NCBI GenBank assembly: GCA_030523645.1
Contig: JAUNIB010000001.1
Location: 186,001-250,000, forward strand
DNA length: 64,000 bases
Reading direction: 5' to 3'
DNA from: Selenomonadaceae bacterium
Lineage (GTDB): Bacteria; Bacillota; Negativicutes; Selenomonadales; Selenomonadaceae
Shown here in pieces: positions 15,801 to 23,294 of this stretch; positions within the stretch are counted from its first letter, which is position 1; each line of letters starts with the position of its first letter. A model generated the notes under the pieces. The model saw only the letters and a program-made list of their open reading frames with translations. It ran no database searches and was not told the origin of the DNA. The position numbers were made by a program, and so were the translations under genes.

Positions 15801-15816
15801 GTCGGATATACTCAAG

Positions 15817-15857
15817 AAAATACGGCAGAGGACTAGACTTGTCCTCTGCCGTATTTT
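15817..15857. terminator. bidirectional terminator between autotransporter and CobW genes
   Basis: AAAATACGGCAGAGGAC (15817-15833) and GTCCTCTGCCGTATTTT (15841-15857) form a perfect 17-bp stem with a 7-nt loop. It is placed to end both the plus-strand region and the minus-strand CobW operon. Confidence 0.92.
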
Positions 15858-15899
15858 ATTTCTCAGCTATTCAATTCTCAAATCAGCAAGCCCAAAATC

Positions 15900-16859
15900 T
15901 CACCGGAAGTATACGATGGTATCCTCCGGCTCCTTTTCCGGTGTGAAGCTCTCAATCTGCAGGCGGAAGTCATTCGGCTCTCCGCTGGGTGCGTAGCCGA
16001 CATACATGGTGGCCTCGACGGTACCCCAGCGCTTCTCGCCGGTCTTGATATCGTCGTAGACACTGCCTACACCGCCAAGACCGAGGAAGGTGAGGTCGTC
16101 GGCACAGCAGGACATACCGCTGCGGCCGAATACAGAGAAGACCCGGTTGTTCTGCGTAATCTTGCCCACGAAGCCGGCAATCTTTATCTTCTTGCCTTCG
16201 TAGCGCTTCGGGTGGTCCTGCATATCGATGAACCATGCGCCGAAGTCGTCGAAGCCTACCTCGATGGGATTGGCCTCAAAATTGTACGGCAGCTCCGGCT
16301 CTTCCTCGAAGAAATCCGGGTCCTCAGACTCGAAGTAGACCTGAGCCCGACGGTTGACGGCCCGGACATTGCGGCGGATATCCTGCTGTCGGGTGCCGCT
16401 GTCACAGCGGTTGAAGACGATGACATCAGCGTAGCGGTAGCAGTCAACGAATTTGTCCTTCATATTCTGCTGGTAGATTTCAAAGGTCTCGGCGTTGACG
16501 GTGGCCACCACCTGGAATACGAACCAGCCGGGGGGCAGGTCGATGTCGTCAAGGTCGGTGATTTTCCACATGCCGTTGTATTCCATGATGACGGCGGTGG
16601 GCTTATGCCGGTCGTTCAGCTCTATCAGCTTTTCGGCGGTGAAGTCCTCCGGCTCTTCGATGACTTCGGTGACGGCACGGCTTCGCTTGATGAGGGCGCC
16701 GGGCAGCTCTTCCTCGCCCTCTTCGCAGAGGATGATGAGGTTTTTATCCCGGCCGGAGAATTTGTTGCTGGAGAGAAAATCTTTTATAACGCTGGTCTTG
16801 CCGCTTTCAAGAAGTCCGAGAAAGAGGTAGACGGGAACTTGTTTTGCTTCTTTTGGCAT
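15900..16859 (-). CDS. CobW/COG0523-type GTPase fused to a DUF1980-like C-terminal domain
   Basis: 319 residues. The N-terminal two thirds is a G3E-type P-loop GTPase: P-loop GLLESGKTS, Walker-B-like TAVIMEYNGMW, and NRCD in place of the usual NKxD guanine motif. The last 110 residues (from about 210) read like the C-terminal part of the TIGR03943/DUF1980 family: KKIKIAGFVGKI, FGRSGMSCCADDLTF, and TVEATMYVGY. That domain usually belongs to a separate protein encoded with a YraQ-type permease and a CobW-type GTPase. The canonical CxCC metal motif of CobW is missing from the GTPase part. Second gene of the operon, 12 bp after 16872-17948. Role inferred: metal allocation or transport at the envelope. 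Confidence 0.85.
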   Translation of the reverse strand: MPKEAKQVPVYLFLGLLESGKTSVIKDFLSSNKFSGRDKNLIILCEEGEEELPGALIKRSRAVTEVIEEPEDFTAEKLIELNDRHKPTAVIMEYNGMWKITDLDDIDLPPGWFVFQVVATVNAETFEIYQQNMKDKFVDCYRYADVIVFNRCDSGTRQQDIRRNVRAVNRRAQVYFESEDPDFFEEEPELPYNFEANPIEVGFDDFGAWFIDMQDHPKRYEGKKIKIAGFVGKITQNNRVFSVFGRSGMSCCADDLTFLGLGGVGSVYDDIKTGEKRWGTVEATMYVGYAPSGEPNDFRLQIESFTPEKEPEDTIVYFR

Positions 16860-16871
16860 GGTGCTGTCCTC

Positions 16872-17948
16872 TTATTTAACCGCAAAAAGTTTTTCCAAAG
16901 CTTCTTCTTTCAGACCGCTGCCGATGACGCAGAAGCGGCCGGTGTAGTCGGCAGGGCCTTCCTCTACGCTGCCCTCGCCGGGGACATAGTTGAAGCAGAG
17001 CCATTTGCTGCCTTCGGCATTGGCAAGGATGCCTTTGGCCCGGAGAATGATGCCGTAGGTCTTTTCGTCTTCCAGCTCCTCGATGATTTCTTCAAGCTGG
17101 GCTTTGGTGTATTTGTCGGCAGTCTCACGCCCCCAGCTGATGAAGACTTCATCGGCATGATGGTGGTCGTGGCAGGAGCAGTTCGGGTCATGGCACTCAT
17201 GGTCATGATGGTGGTGATGCTCATGCTCGTGGTCATGGTCATGGTGGCAGCACTCGCCGTCGTGGTGATTATGCTCATGCTCGTGGTCATGGTCGTGATG
17301 GCAGCACTCACCATCGTGATGATGATGCTCGTGAGCGACTTCCTCCACCGTGAGCAGTTCGCTGTGGGCGAGGGCCTCCATTATCTTTTCGCCGCTGATG
17401 TCATCCCAGGGAGTAGTGACTACCGGGGCTTTTTCGTTGAGGTCACGGATGTAGTCCATGGCTTCGTCCAGCTTCTTCTCGCTGACATCCTGAGTGCGGC
17501 TGAGGACTATGCAGTCAGCACTGGCTACCTGATCGGAGAAGAATTCGCCGAAGTTGCGGGCGTACATCTTGGCTTTGCCGGCGTGAACGACGGTGATGCT
17601 GCCCTCGATGACGATTTCATCATTGCAGACGGCAGAGACTGCCTTCTTTACATCGGAGAGCTTGCCGACACCTGACGGCTCGATGATAATGCGGTCAGGA
17701 TGATAGGTGTCGATGACCTGATGAAGAGCAGCCTCAAAGTCGCCGACCAGAGAGCAGCAGATGCAGCCGGAGTTTATCTCCCGCATCTCGACACCGGCTT
17801 CCTTCAGGAAGCCGCCGTCGACGCTGATGTCGCCGAATTCGTTTTCAATGAGAACGATTTTATCATGGAATGCTTCGGCAATGAGCTTCTTGATGAGAGT
17901 TGTTTTGCCGGCACCGAGAAAACCGGAGAAAATATTGATTTTTGTCAT
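16872..17948 (-). CDS. CobW/COG0523 metallochaperone GTPase with His-rich insert
   Basis: 358 residues. P-loop GFLGAGKTTLIKK, switch region ENEFGDISVD, the diagnostic metal motif GCICC, and IIEPSGVG are all present; SRTQD replaces the common NKxD. Residues about 210-270 carry more than 25 histidines, in two tandem copies of HHDGECCHHDHDHEHEH, then HDPNCSCHDHHH. Such inserts bind zinc, nickel or cobalt; members of this family transfer Zn or Co to client enzymes under metal limitation. The C-terminal CobW_C domain follows (TYGIILRAKGI, FCVIGSG). It is the first gene of a two-gene unit with a consensus promoter; I could not recognise a clear Zur or Fur box. Confidence 0.93.
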   Translation of the reverse strand: MTKINIFSGFLGAGKTTLIKKLIAEAFHDKIVLIENEFGDISVDGGFLKEAGVEMREINSGCICCSLVGDFEAALHQVIDTYHPDRIIIEPSGVGKLSDVKKAVSAVCNDEIVIEGSITVVHAGKAKMYARNFGEFFSDQVASADCIVLSRTQDVSEKKLDEAMDYIRDLNEKAPVVTTPWDDISGEKIMEALAHSELLTVEEVAHEHHHHDGECCHHDHDHEHEHNHHDGECCHHDHDHEHEHHHHHDHECHDPNCSCHDHHHADEVFISWGRETADKYTKAQLEEIIEELEDEKTYGIILRAKGILANAEGSKWLCFNYVPGEGSVEEGPADYTGRFCVIGSGLKEEALEKLFAVK

Positions 17949-17999
17949 TTGATAGCCTCGCTTTCAAAAGGGAACTACATTGGAAATACAGCACCTTTC

Positions 18000-18028
18000 A
18001 TTATATTATCTGAGTCAATGTCTGTCAA
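18000..18028 (-). promoter_or_regulatory. consensus promoter of the CobW operon
   Basis: Minus strand: -35 TTGACA (18023-18028), 17-bp spacer, -10 TATAAT (18000-18005): a perfect match to the sigma-70/sigma-A consensus. The -35 is duplicated in part (TTGACAgacaTTGAC), which could be a half-site repeat for a repressor. Confidence 0.85.
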
Positions 18029-18094
18029 TTTGACTTATTGAGAGAGGCGGCTTCTCTCGTCATTTTTCAGAAATGGTTGGTATCATCTATTATT

Positions 18095-18598
18095 ATGGAA
18101 AAGACTGTAAATTTATTTATGGATACGCCGGTGGGAGGGCTGACTCTCACGGCGGACGATAAGGCGCTGACAGGAGTGACCTTCGGCGGTGAGGAAATCT
18201 CCGGGGCAGAGCAAGAGCTGACCGGGCCGGCAGGTGACATCTTGCGGGAGGCAAGAAGGCAGCTGACAGAATACTTTGCCGGAGAGCGACGGGAGTTTGA
18301 ACTCTGCCGTCTGCCTATCCGCCTGTCGGGGACAGAGTTTACTCAGCAGGTAGGGCGGGCAATGCTGTCGATACCCTACGGCGAGGTGAGAACCTACGGC
18401 GAGACGGCGGCAGCTATCGGCCGTCCGGAAGCGGTGCGGGCGGTAGGCGGCGCCTGCCATCGCAATCCTATCTGCATTATCGTGCCATGCCATCGGGTCG
18501 TGGGAGCAGGCGGGAAGCTCACCGGCTTCGGCGGCGGCCTGGCCGTGAAGGAGTGGCTGCTGCGTCACGAGGGTGTCCGATGTGTCATGCAACGATAA
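18095..18598 (+). CDS. ogt: methylated-DNA--protein-cysteine methyltransferase
   Basis: 167 residues from ATG 18095. The active-site motif IVPCHRVVG with the alkyl-accepting Cys, the helix-turn-helix block IPYGEVRTYGETAAAIGRPEAVRAVGGACHRNP, and the LTGFGGGLAVKEWLL end identify an Ogt/AdaB-type suicide enzyme that removes O6-alkyl groups from guanine. The start has no ribosome binding site. A TGGTATCAT extended -10 motif sits only about 10 bp ahead, so the mRNA may be nearly leaderless. Monocistronic. Confidence 0.93.
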   Translation: MEKTVNLFMDTPVGGLTLTADDKALTGVTFGGEEISGAEQELTGPAGDILREARRQLTEYFAGERREFELCRLPIRLSGTEFTQQVGRAMLSIPYGEVRTYGETAAAIGRPEAVRAVGGACHRNPICIIVPCHRVVGAGGKLTGFGGGLAVKEWLLRHEGVRCVMQR

Positions 18599-18637
18599 TT
18601 TTGAAATATATTTATTTGAAAAATGTTTCTGTTTCTT

Positions 18638-18666
18638 TTGACTAACGCTCTTACCTTTGGTAAAAT
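18638..18666 (+). promoter_or_regulatory. secA promoter
   Basis: -35 TTGACT (18638-18643), 17-bp spacer, -10 TAAAAT (18661-18666) preceded by TGG. Confidence 0.78.
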
Positions 18667-18706
18667 GATATGCTGAATTGGTTTTTGTAATTGAGGGGTG
18701 AATTAT

Positions 18707-21247
18707 TTGTTTGATTTTCTAAAAAGATTTCTCGGGGACAACAACGAGAAGGAAATTAAACGCTACCGGGCTATTGTGGACAAGATAAACGGCTACGAAG
18801 CAAAGCTGCAGAATCTGTCTGACTCCACGCTGGCCGGTCATACCGATAAATTCAAGGAGAGACTGGCAGCCGGCGAAACTCTCGATCAGATTTTGCCGGA
18901 GGCTTTTGCTGTCACTCGTGAAGCGAGCCGCCGCGTGCTGGGTATGCGCCATTTCGATGTGCAGATGATTGGCGGTATGTGTCTCCATGAGGGCAAGATC
19001 GCCGAGATGAAGACCGGTGAAGGTAAGACTCTCGTAGCTACTCTGCCTGTTTACCTGAATGCACTTACCGGCAAGGGCGTCCACATGGTCACTGTCAATG
19101 ACTATCTGGCTCGCCGCGACAGCGAGTGGATGGGTCATCTCTACAACTTCCTCGGCCTGTCTGTCGGTCTTATCGCTCACGATATGGATTTCCCGGAGCG
19201 CAAGTATGCTTATGGCTGCGATGTTACCTTTGGCACCAACAATGAGTACGGATTCGACTATCTCCGCGACAACATGGTCGTTTCCGCCGACCAGATGGTA
19301 CAGCGTGAGCTGAACTATGCCATCGTCGACGAGGTAGACAGTATCCTCATTGATGAAGCCCGTACACCGCTCATCATTTCCGGCCCCGGACAGAAGTCTA
19401 CCGATACCTATGCCATCATGGCAAAGGCCGTAGCTACCCTGAAGGAAGGCGTAGACTACAAGGTAGACGAGAAGGCAAAGACCGTCGCTCCCAGCGACGA
19501 GGCTGTGCTGAAGATTGAAAAACTCGTCGGAGTAAAGAACCTCTATGCTCCGGAAAACATTGAAATGTCCCATTGCTTCACCGCTGCTCTCCGGGCCCGT
19601 TCCCTCATGATCAGGGACCGTGACTATGTGGTGAAGGATGATGAGGTAATCATCGTCGATGAGTTCACCGGCCGTATCATGCCGGGCCGCCGCTATTCCG
19701 ACGGTCTCCATCAGGCAATAGAGGCAAAGGAAGGGGTAAAGATTCAGCGTGAGTCCCAGACTCTGGCTACCATCACCTTCCAGAATTACTTCCGTATGTA
19801 TGACAAGCTGTCCGGTATGACCGGTACGGCCAAGACTGAGGAAGATGAGTTCCTGAAGATTTACAAGCTGCCGGTAGTGGTAGTTCCTACCAATCGTCCG
19901 GTACAGCGTAAGGATATGCCCGATGTAATCTACAAGACCAAGCGGGCCAAGTACAAGGCTGTTGCCAATGCTGTCGAGGAGATACACGCTACCGGTCGTC
20001 CGGTGCTTATCGGTACTACCTCCATTACTCAGTCTGAGGAGCTGAGCCAGCTCCTGCAGCAGCGCAATGTACCCCATAGCGTCCTCAATGCGAAGTTCCA
20101 CGAGCAGGAGGCTGACATCATCAAGGATGCCGGTCAGCTGAATGCCGTTACCATCGCCACCAACATGGCCGGCCGTGGTACCGATATTATGCTGGGCGAG
20201 GGTATCAAGGAGATGGGCGGTCTGGCCATCATCGGTACCGAGCGCCATGAGTCCCGCCGTATCGACAATCAGCTCCGCGGCCGTGCCGGTCGTCAGGGTG
20301 ACCCCGGCTCCTCCCGGTTCTATCTGTCCCTTGAGGATGATTTGCTCCGCCTCTTCGGCGCCGATAATATTTCCAAGGTCATGGACAAGCTGGGTCTGGA
20401 GGAAGACGAGCCTATCGAGCATTCCATGATTACTTCTTCCATCGAGCATGCTCAGAAGAAGGTCGAGGCACGCAACTTTGATATTCGTAAGAATGTCCTT
20501 GAGTACGACGATGTTATGAACCAGCAGCGTGAGGTTATTTACTCTCAGCGCCGCAAGGTCTTGAACGGTGAGGACCTTAAGGACAACATCATCTACATGA
20601 TTGATGCCATTATTGATTCTCAGATGAATCAGTATGCAAACGAGAAGCTCTATCCGGAGCAGTGGTCTCTCGATGAGCTTATTGCCGATGCTGAGAGCAT
20701 CTACTGTCCGAAGGATGAGCTGGATGCAGAGGAGCTTATGGATCTCAGCCGCGACGAGTTGCGTGAGACTCTCCATGATATCGCGGTAGAGGCTTACGAG
20801 CAGCGCGAGGAGATGCTTGGCGAAGAAGTAATGCGCGAGCTGGAAAAGGTCGTCATGCTTCGGGTAGTCGACAACAAGTGGATGGAGCATCTCGACCACA
20901 TGGATATGCTCCGCGAGGGTATCGGCCTGCGTTCCTACGGTCAGAAGAACCCCATCGTAGAGTACAAGATCGAAGGCTTCAATATGTTTGAGGAGATGAT
21001 TAACTCCATTCAGACTACCATCGCCCGGATGATTTTCCAGGTGCAGATAGTCTCTGAGGAGCAGCAGGAGCTGGAGGACAGACTGGCTACGGCCCAGGCT
21101 TCCCACGGTGCCGATGTGTCCTCGGCGGAGGCTCATCCCACTCCGAAGAAGCCGGTAAGCAGCGTAAAGATAGGGCGCAATGAGCCTTGTCCCTGCGGCA
21201 GCGGTAAGAAGTATAAGGACTGCTGCATGAAGAAGAAGCGTAAGTAA
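18707..21247 (+). CDS. secA: preprotein translocase ATPase SecA
   Basis: 846 residues from TTG 18707; GAGGGG lies 8 nt upstream and the resulting N-terminus [11 protein letters not shown] is that of SecA (a GTG three codons earlier is less likely). Motor motifs are intact: MKTGEGKTL (Walker A), [20 protein letters not shown] (Walker B and following), [10 protein letters not shown] and [12 protein letters not shown]. The C-terminal zinc-binding SEC-C motif [18 protein letters not shown] binds SecB or ribosomes. It drives protein export through SecYEG, here including the autotransporter, lipoproteins and the exported CbiK. Located upstream of prfB as in many Firmicutes. Confidence 0.98.
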   Translation: MFDFLKRFLGDNNEKEIKRYRAIVDKINGYEAKLQNLSDSTLAGHTDKFKERLAAGETLDQILPEAFAVTREASRRVLGMRHFDVQMIGGMCLHEGKIAEMKTGEGKTLVATLPVYLNALTGKGVHMVTVNDYLARRDSEWMGHLYNFLGLSVGLIAHDMDFPERKYAYGCDVTFGTNNEYGFDYLRDNMVVSADQMVQRELNYAIVDEVDSILIDEARTPLIISGPGQKSTDTYAIMAKAVATLKEGVDYKVDEKAKTVAPSDEAVLKIEKLVGVKNLYAPENIEMSHCFTAALRARSLMIRDRDYVVKDDEVIIVDEFTGRIMPGRRYSDGLHQAIEAKEGVKIQRESQTLATITFQNYFRMYDKLSGMTGTAKTEEDEFLKIYKLPVVVVPTNRPVQRKDMPDVIYKTKRAKYKAVANAVEEIHATGRPVLIGTTSITQSEELSQLLQQRNVPHSVLNAKFHEQEADIIKDAGQLNAVTIATNMAGRGTDIMLGEGIKEMGGLAIIGTERHESRRIDNQLRGRAGRQGDPGSSRFYLSLEDDLLRLFGADNISKVMDKLGLEEDEPIEHSMITSSIEHAQKKVEARNFDIRKNVLEYDDVMNQQREVIYSQRRKVLNGEDLKDNIIYMIDAIIDSQMNQYANEKLYPEQWSLDELIADAESIYCPKDELDAEELMDLSRDELRETLHDIAVEAYEQREEMLGEEVMRELEKVVMLRVVDNKWMEHLDHMDMLREGIGLRSYGQKNPIVEYKIEGFNMFEEMINSIQTTIARMIFQVQIVSEEQQELEDRLATAQASHGADVSSAEAHPTPKKPVSSVKIGRNEPCPCGSGKKYKDCCMKKKRK

Positions 21248-21265
21248 AAATATCCTTTTCCGGAG

Positions 21266-21385
21266 GGGACACCAAATAAGCCTCCCCTCTAGGGGAGGTG
21301 CCCGAAGGGCGGAGGGGTTAGATGTCTATTGATTACCCCTCAGTCAGCTATGCTGACAGCTCCCCTGAAGGGGAGCCTTTTGGAC
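21266..21385. repeat. pair of REP-like palindromic units between secA and prfB
   Basis: 21277-21320 carries CCTCCCCTCTAGGGGAGG and GCCCGAAGGGC; 21333-21383 is a reverse-orientation copy of the units at 12375-12482. No gene is supported in 21248-21428. Confidence 0.8.
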
Positions 21386-21428
21386 GGAGAATATAGTAAA
21401 GACATATTTGATAGGATGTGAATAGTTC

Positions 21429-22536
21429 ATGCTGGAAGATTTGAAAGGACCAATAACAGCTCTTAAAGAGAAGCTGAACGAAATGGGGAACTCTCTTTGA
21501 CGTCGCTCGCAAAGAGCAAATAATCGCCGAGCTGGAGTTCAAGATGGGCGCCCCGGATTTCTGGGATGACGCCGAGAAGGCTCAAAAAATCAATCAGGAG
21601 CTTGCCGATGTCAAAGGTGATGTAGACAAGTACAAGGCCCTGCTTGGCAAGGTAGACGATGTGGAGACCTTGCTGGAAATGGCATTTGAGGAAGAAGACC
21701 CCTCTATGGAGGAGGATATAAAGGCTGAGCTGGAGGCTCTGAAGGAGACCGTACACGAGTTGGAGCGCTCTGTACTGCTCTCCGGTGAGTACGACAGCCG
21801 TGACGCCATCCTCACTCTCCACGCCGGTGCCGGCGGTACCGAGGCGCAGGACTGGACTCAGATGCTGCTGCGTATGTACACCCGCTGGGCAGAGCACCAC
21901 GGCTTCACCGTGGATATGGCTGACCTTCTCCCCGGTGATGAAGCCGGTGTCAAGTCCGCTACAATTTTCATCAAGGGTCACAATGCCTATGGCCTGTTGA
22001 AGTCGGAGAACGGTGTTCACCGTCTCGTCCGCATTTCACCCTTTGATGCCAATAAGCGCCGCCATACTTCCTTCTCCGCCTGCGAAATCATGCCGGAGAT
22101 TGATGACGCGCAGGAAGTGGAAATCAACATGGAGGAAGTCCGTGTCGATGTATTCCGCTCCAGCGGTGCCGGCGGTCAGCATGTCAATAAGACCAGCTCC
22201 GCTATCCGCATGACCCATATACCCACCGGTATCGTGGTTCAGTGCCAGAACGAGCGCAGTCAGCTGCAGAACAAGGCACAGTGCCTTTCCATGCTGCGAG
22301 CCAAGCTGTTCCAGGTAGAGCTGAAGAAGAAGGAAGAGGAGAGGGCGAAGCTGCAGGGTGTCCAGAACAAGATTGAGTGGGGCAGCCAGATTCGTTCCTA
22401 TGTATTCCAGCCTTATACACTTGTCAAGGATGTCCGCACCGGCTGTGAGACCGGCAACATTCAGGCAGTAATGGACGGCGAACTGGACAATTTTATCGAG
22501 GCATATTTGGCTGCTTTGGCAAACGGAGAGCTTTAA
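21429..22536 (+). CDS. prfB: peptide chain release factor 2 (programmed +1 frameshift)
   Basis: Translation from ATG 21429 reads 23 codons to CTT TGA C (21495-21501). Skipping T21498 continues in the +1 frame with DVARKEQIIAELEFK and on to the stop at 22536, giving 368 residues. This is the classic RF2 autoregulatory frameshift: low RF2 makes ribosomes slip at the UGA that RF2 itself would read. An internal Shine-Dalgarno-like GGGG (21485-21488) sits 6 nt before CTT, against 3 nt in the E. coli site, so efficiency may differ. The catalytic GGQ (SSGAGGQHVNKTSSA) and the SPF anticodon-like motif (RISPFD) are intact. It releases peptides at UGA and UAA. Confidence 0.97.
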
Positions 22537-22558
22537 TAATTATCGGAGGTAGATTCCT

Positions 22559-23242
22559 ATGAAAAAACCTTCCGTCGGGATAGTAGCGATTATCGCCATC
22601 CTTGCCATATTCAGTGAATTTGTTGTTCCTATGGTCATGTCCTCGGCTGCTCAGAGTCAGATGAGGAAGGTAACGAAGTCAGACAACCTTACCGTATCTC
22701 TCAAGTCTTTCCCCGGCCTGCTGATGCTGACCGGTTTGGTTAATAACGTTGAGATTAAGGCGAAGGAAGCTTATCTTGGTGATGTCCGCTCAAACGATAT
22801 TGAGATGCAGGGCAAGCATGTCCGTGTAAATGTTGAGCGGCTGTTCCGCGGCAACGGCTTCAGAATTGACGCGGCCGAGCGCATCGACTTCAAGGGCGAT
22901 GTGACGGCTAAGGCTCTGGAGGAGCTTATCAACACCAAGGTAAAAAATGTGGAGGCGGAGAGCGTCGAAGTAACCCCGGAGAATGTCAAGGTGAAGGCCA
23001 AGGCAACATTGCTGGGCAAGGACCTGAAGATTGACTTCGAGGGAAATATTCTTCACGACGGCAACAAGCTTTTCCTCCGGGCAAAAAATGTGAGTGTCAA
23101 GGGTGTCAGTGTCAGGGACAGGATTGCTACCCGTATCTTCGGCGATGTGGTGCTGTACGATTTCGACAGGCTGAAGTTCCCTGTACGGCTTCAGTCTGTG
23201 GAGCATCAGGCCGGAAAGATGCACCTGACCTTTACAAATTGA
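22559..23242 (+). CDS. DUF2993 (LmeA-like) protein
   Basis: 227 residues; AGGAG-type site (CGGAGG) 9 nt upstream. A single N-terminal membrane segment or signal (about 7-28) is followed by a beta-rich domain with the DUF2993 pattern: SLKSFPGLLMLTGLVNNVEIKAKEAYLGDVRSNDIEMQGKHV-type layout, ending RLKFPVRLQSVEHQAGKMHLTF. Some family members bind phospholipids in the envelope (LmeA of mycobacteria). It is 22 bp after prfB and precedes a terminator. Role here unknown, likely envelope lipid or surface related. Confidence 0.8.
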   Translation: MKKPSVGIVAIIAILAIFSEFVVPMVMSSAAQSQMRKVTKSDNLTVSLKSFPGLLMLTGLVNNVEIKAKEAYLGDVRSNDIEMQGKHVRVNVERLFRGNGFRIDAAERIDFKGDVTAKALEELINTKVKNVEAESVEVTPENVKVKAKATLLGKDLKIDFEGNILHDGNKLFLRAKNVSVKGVSVRDRIATRIFGDVVLYDFDRLKFPVRLQSVEHQAGKMHLTFTN

Positions 23243-23249
23243 ATACACA

Positions 23250-23274
23250 CAATCCCCGCAGGGGGTTGTCTTTT
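23250..23274 (+). terminator. intrinsic terminator after DUF2993
   Basis: CAATCCCC (23250-23257) pairs with GGGGGTTG (23261-23268) around a 3-nt loop, followed by TCTTTT. Confidence 0.75.
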
Positions 23275-23294
23275 AGCTGGGAGCCTTTCATTTA

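Noticed and set aside
15406-15815. Minus-strand 77-codon frame in the repeat region after the autotransporter
   Set aside because: It covers REP-like palindromes and the inverted-repeat arm; its apparent protein is the translation of repeats.
18719-21136. 805-codon open frame on the minus strand opposite secA
   Set aside because: It mirrors the real secA frame and arises from its codon bias; no ribosome site and no protein-like composition.
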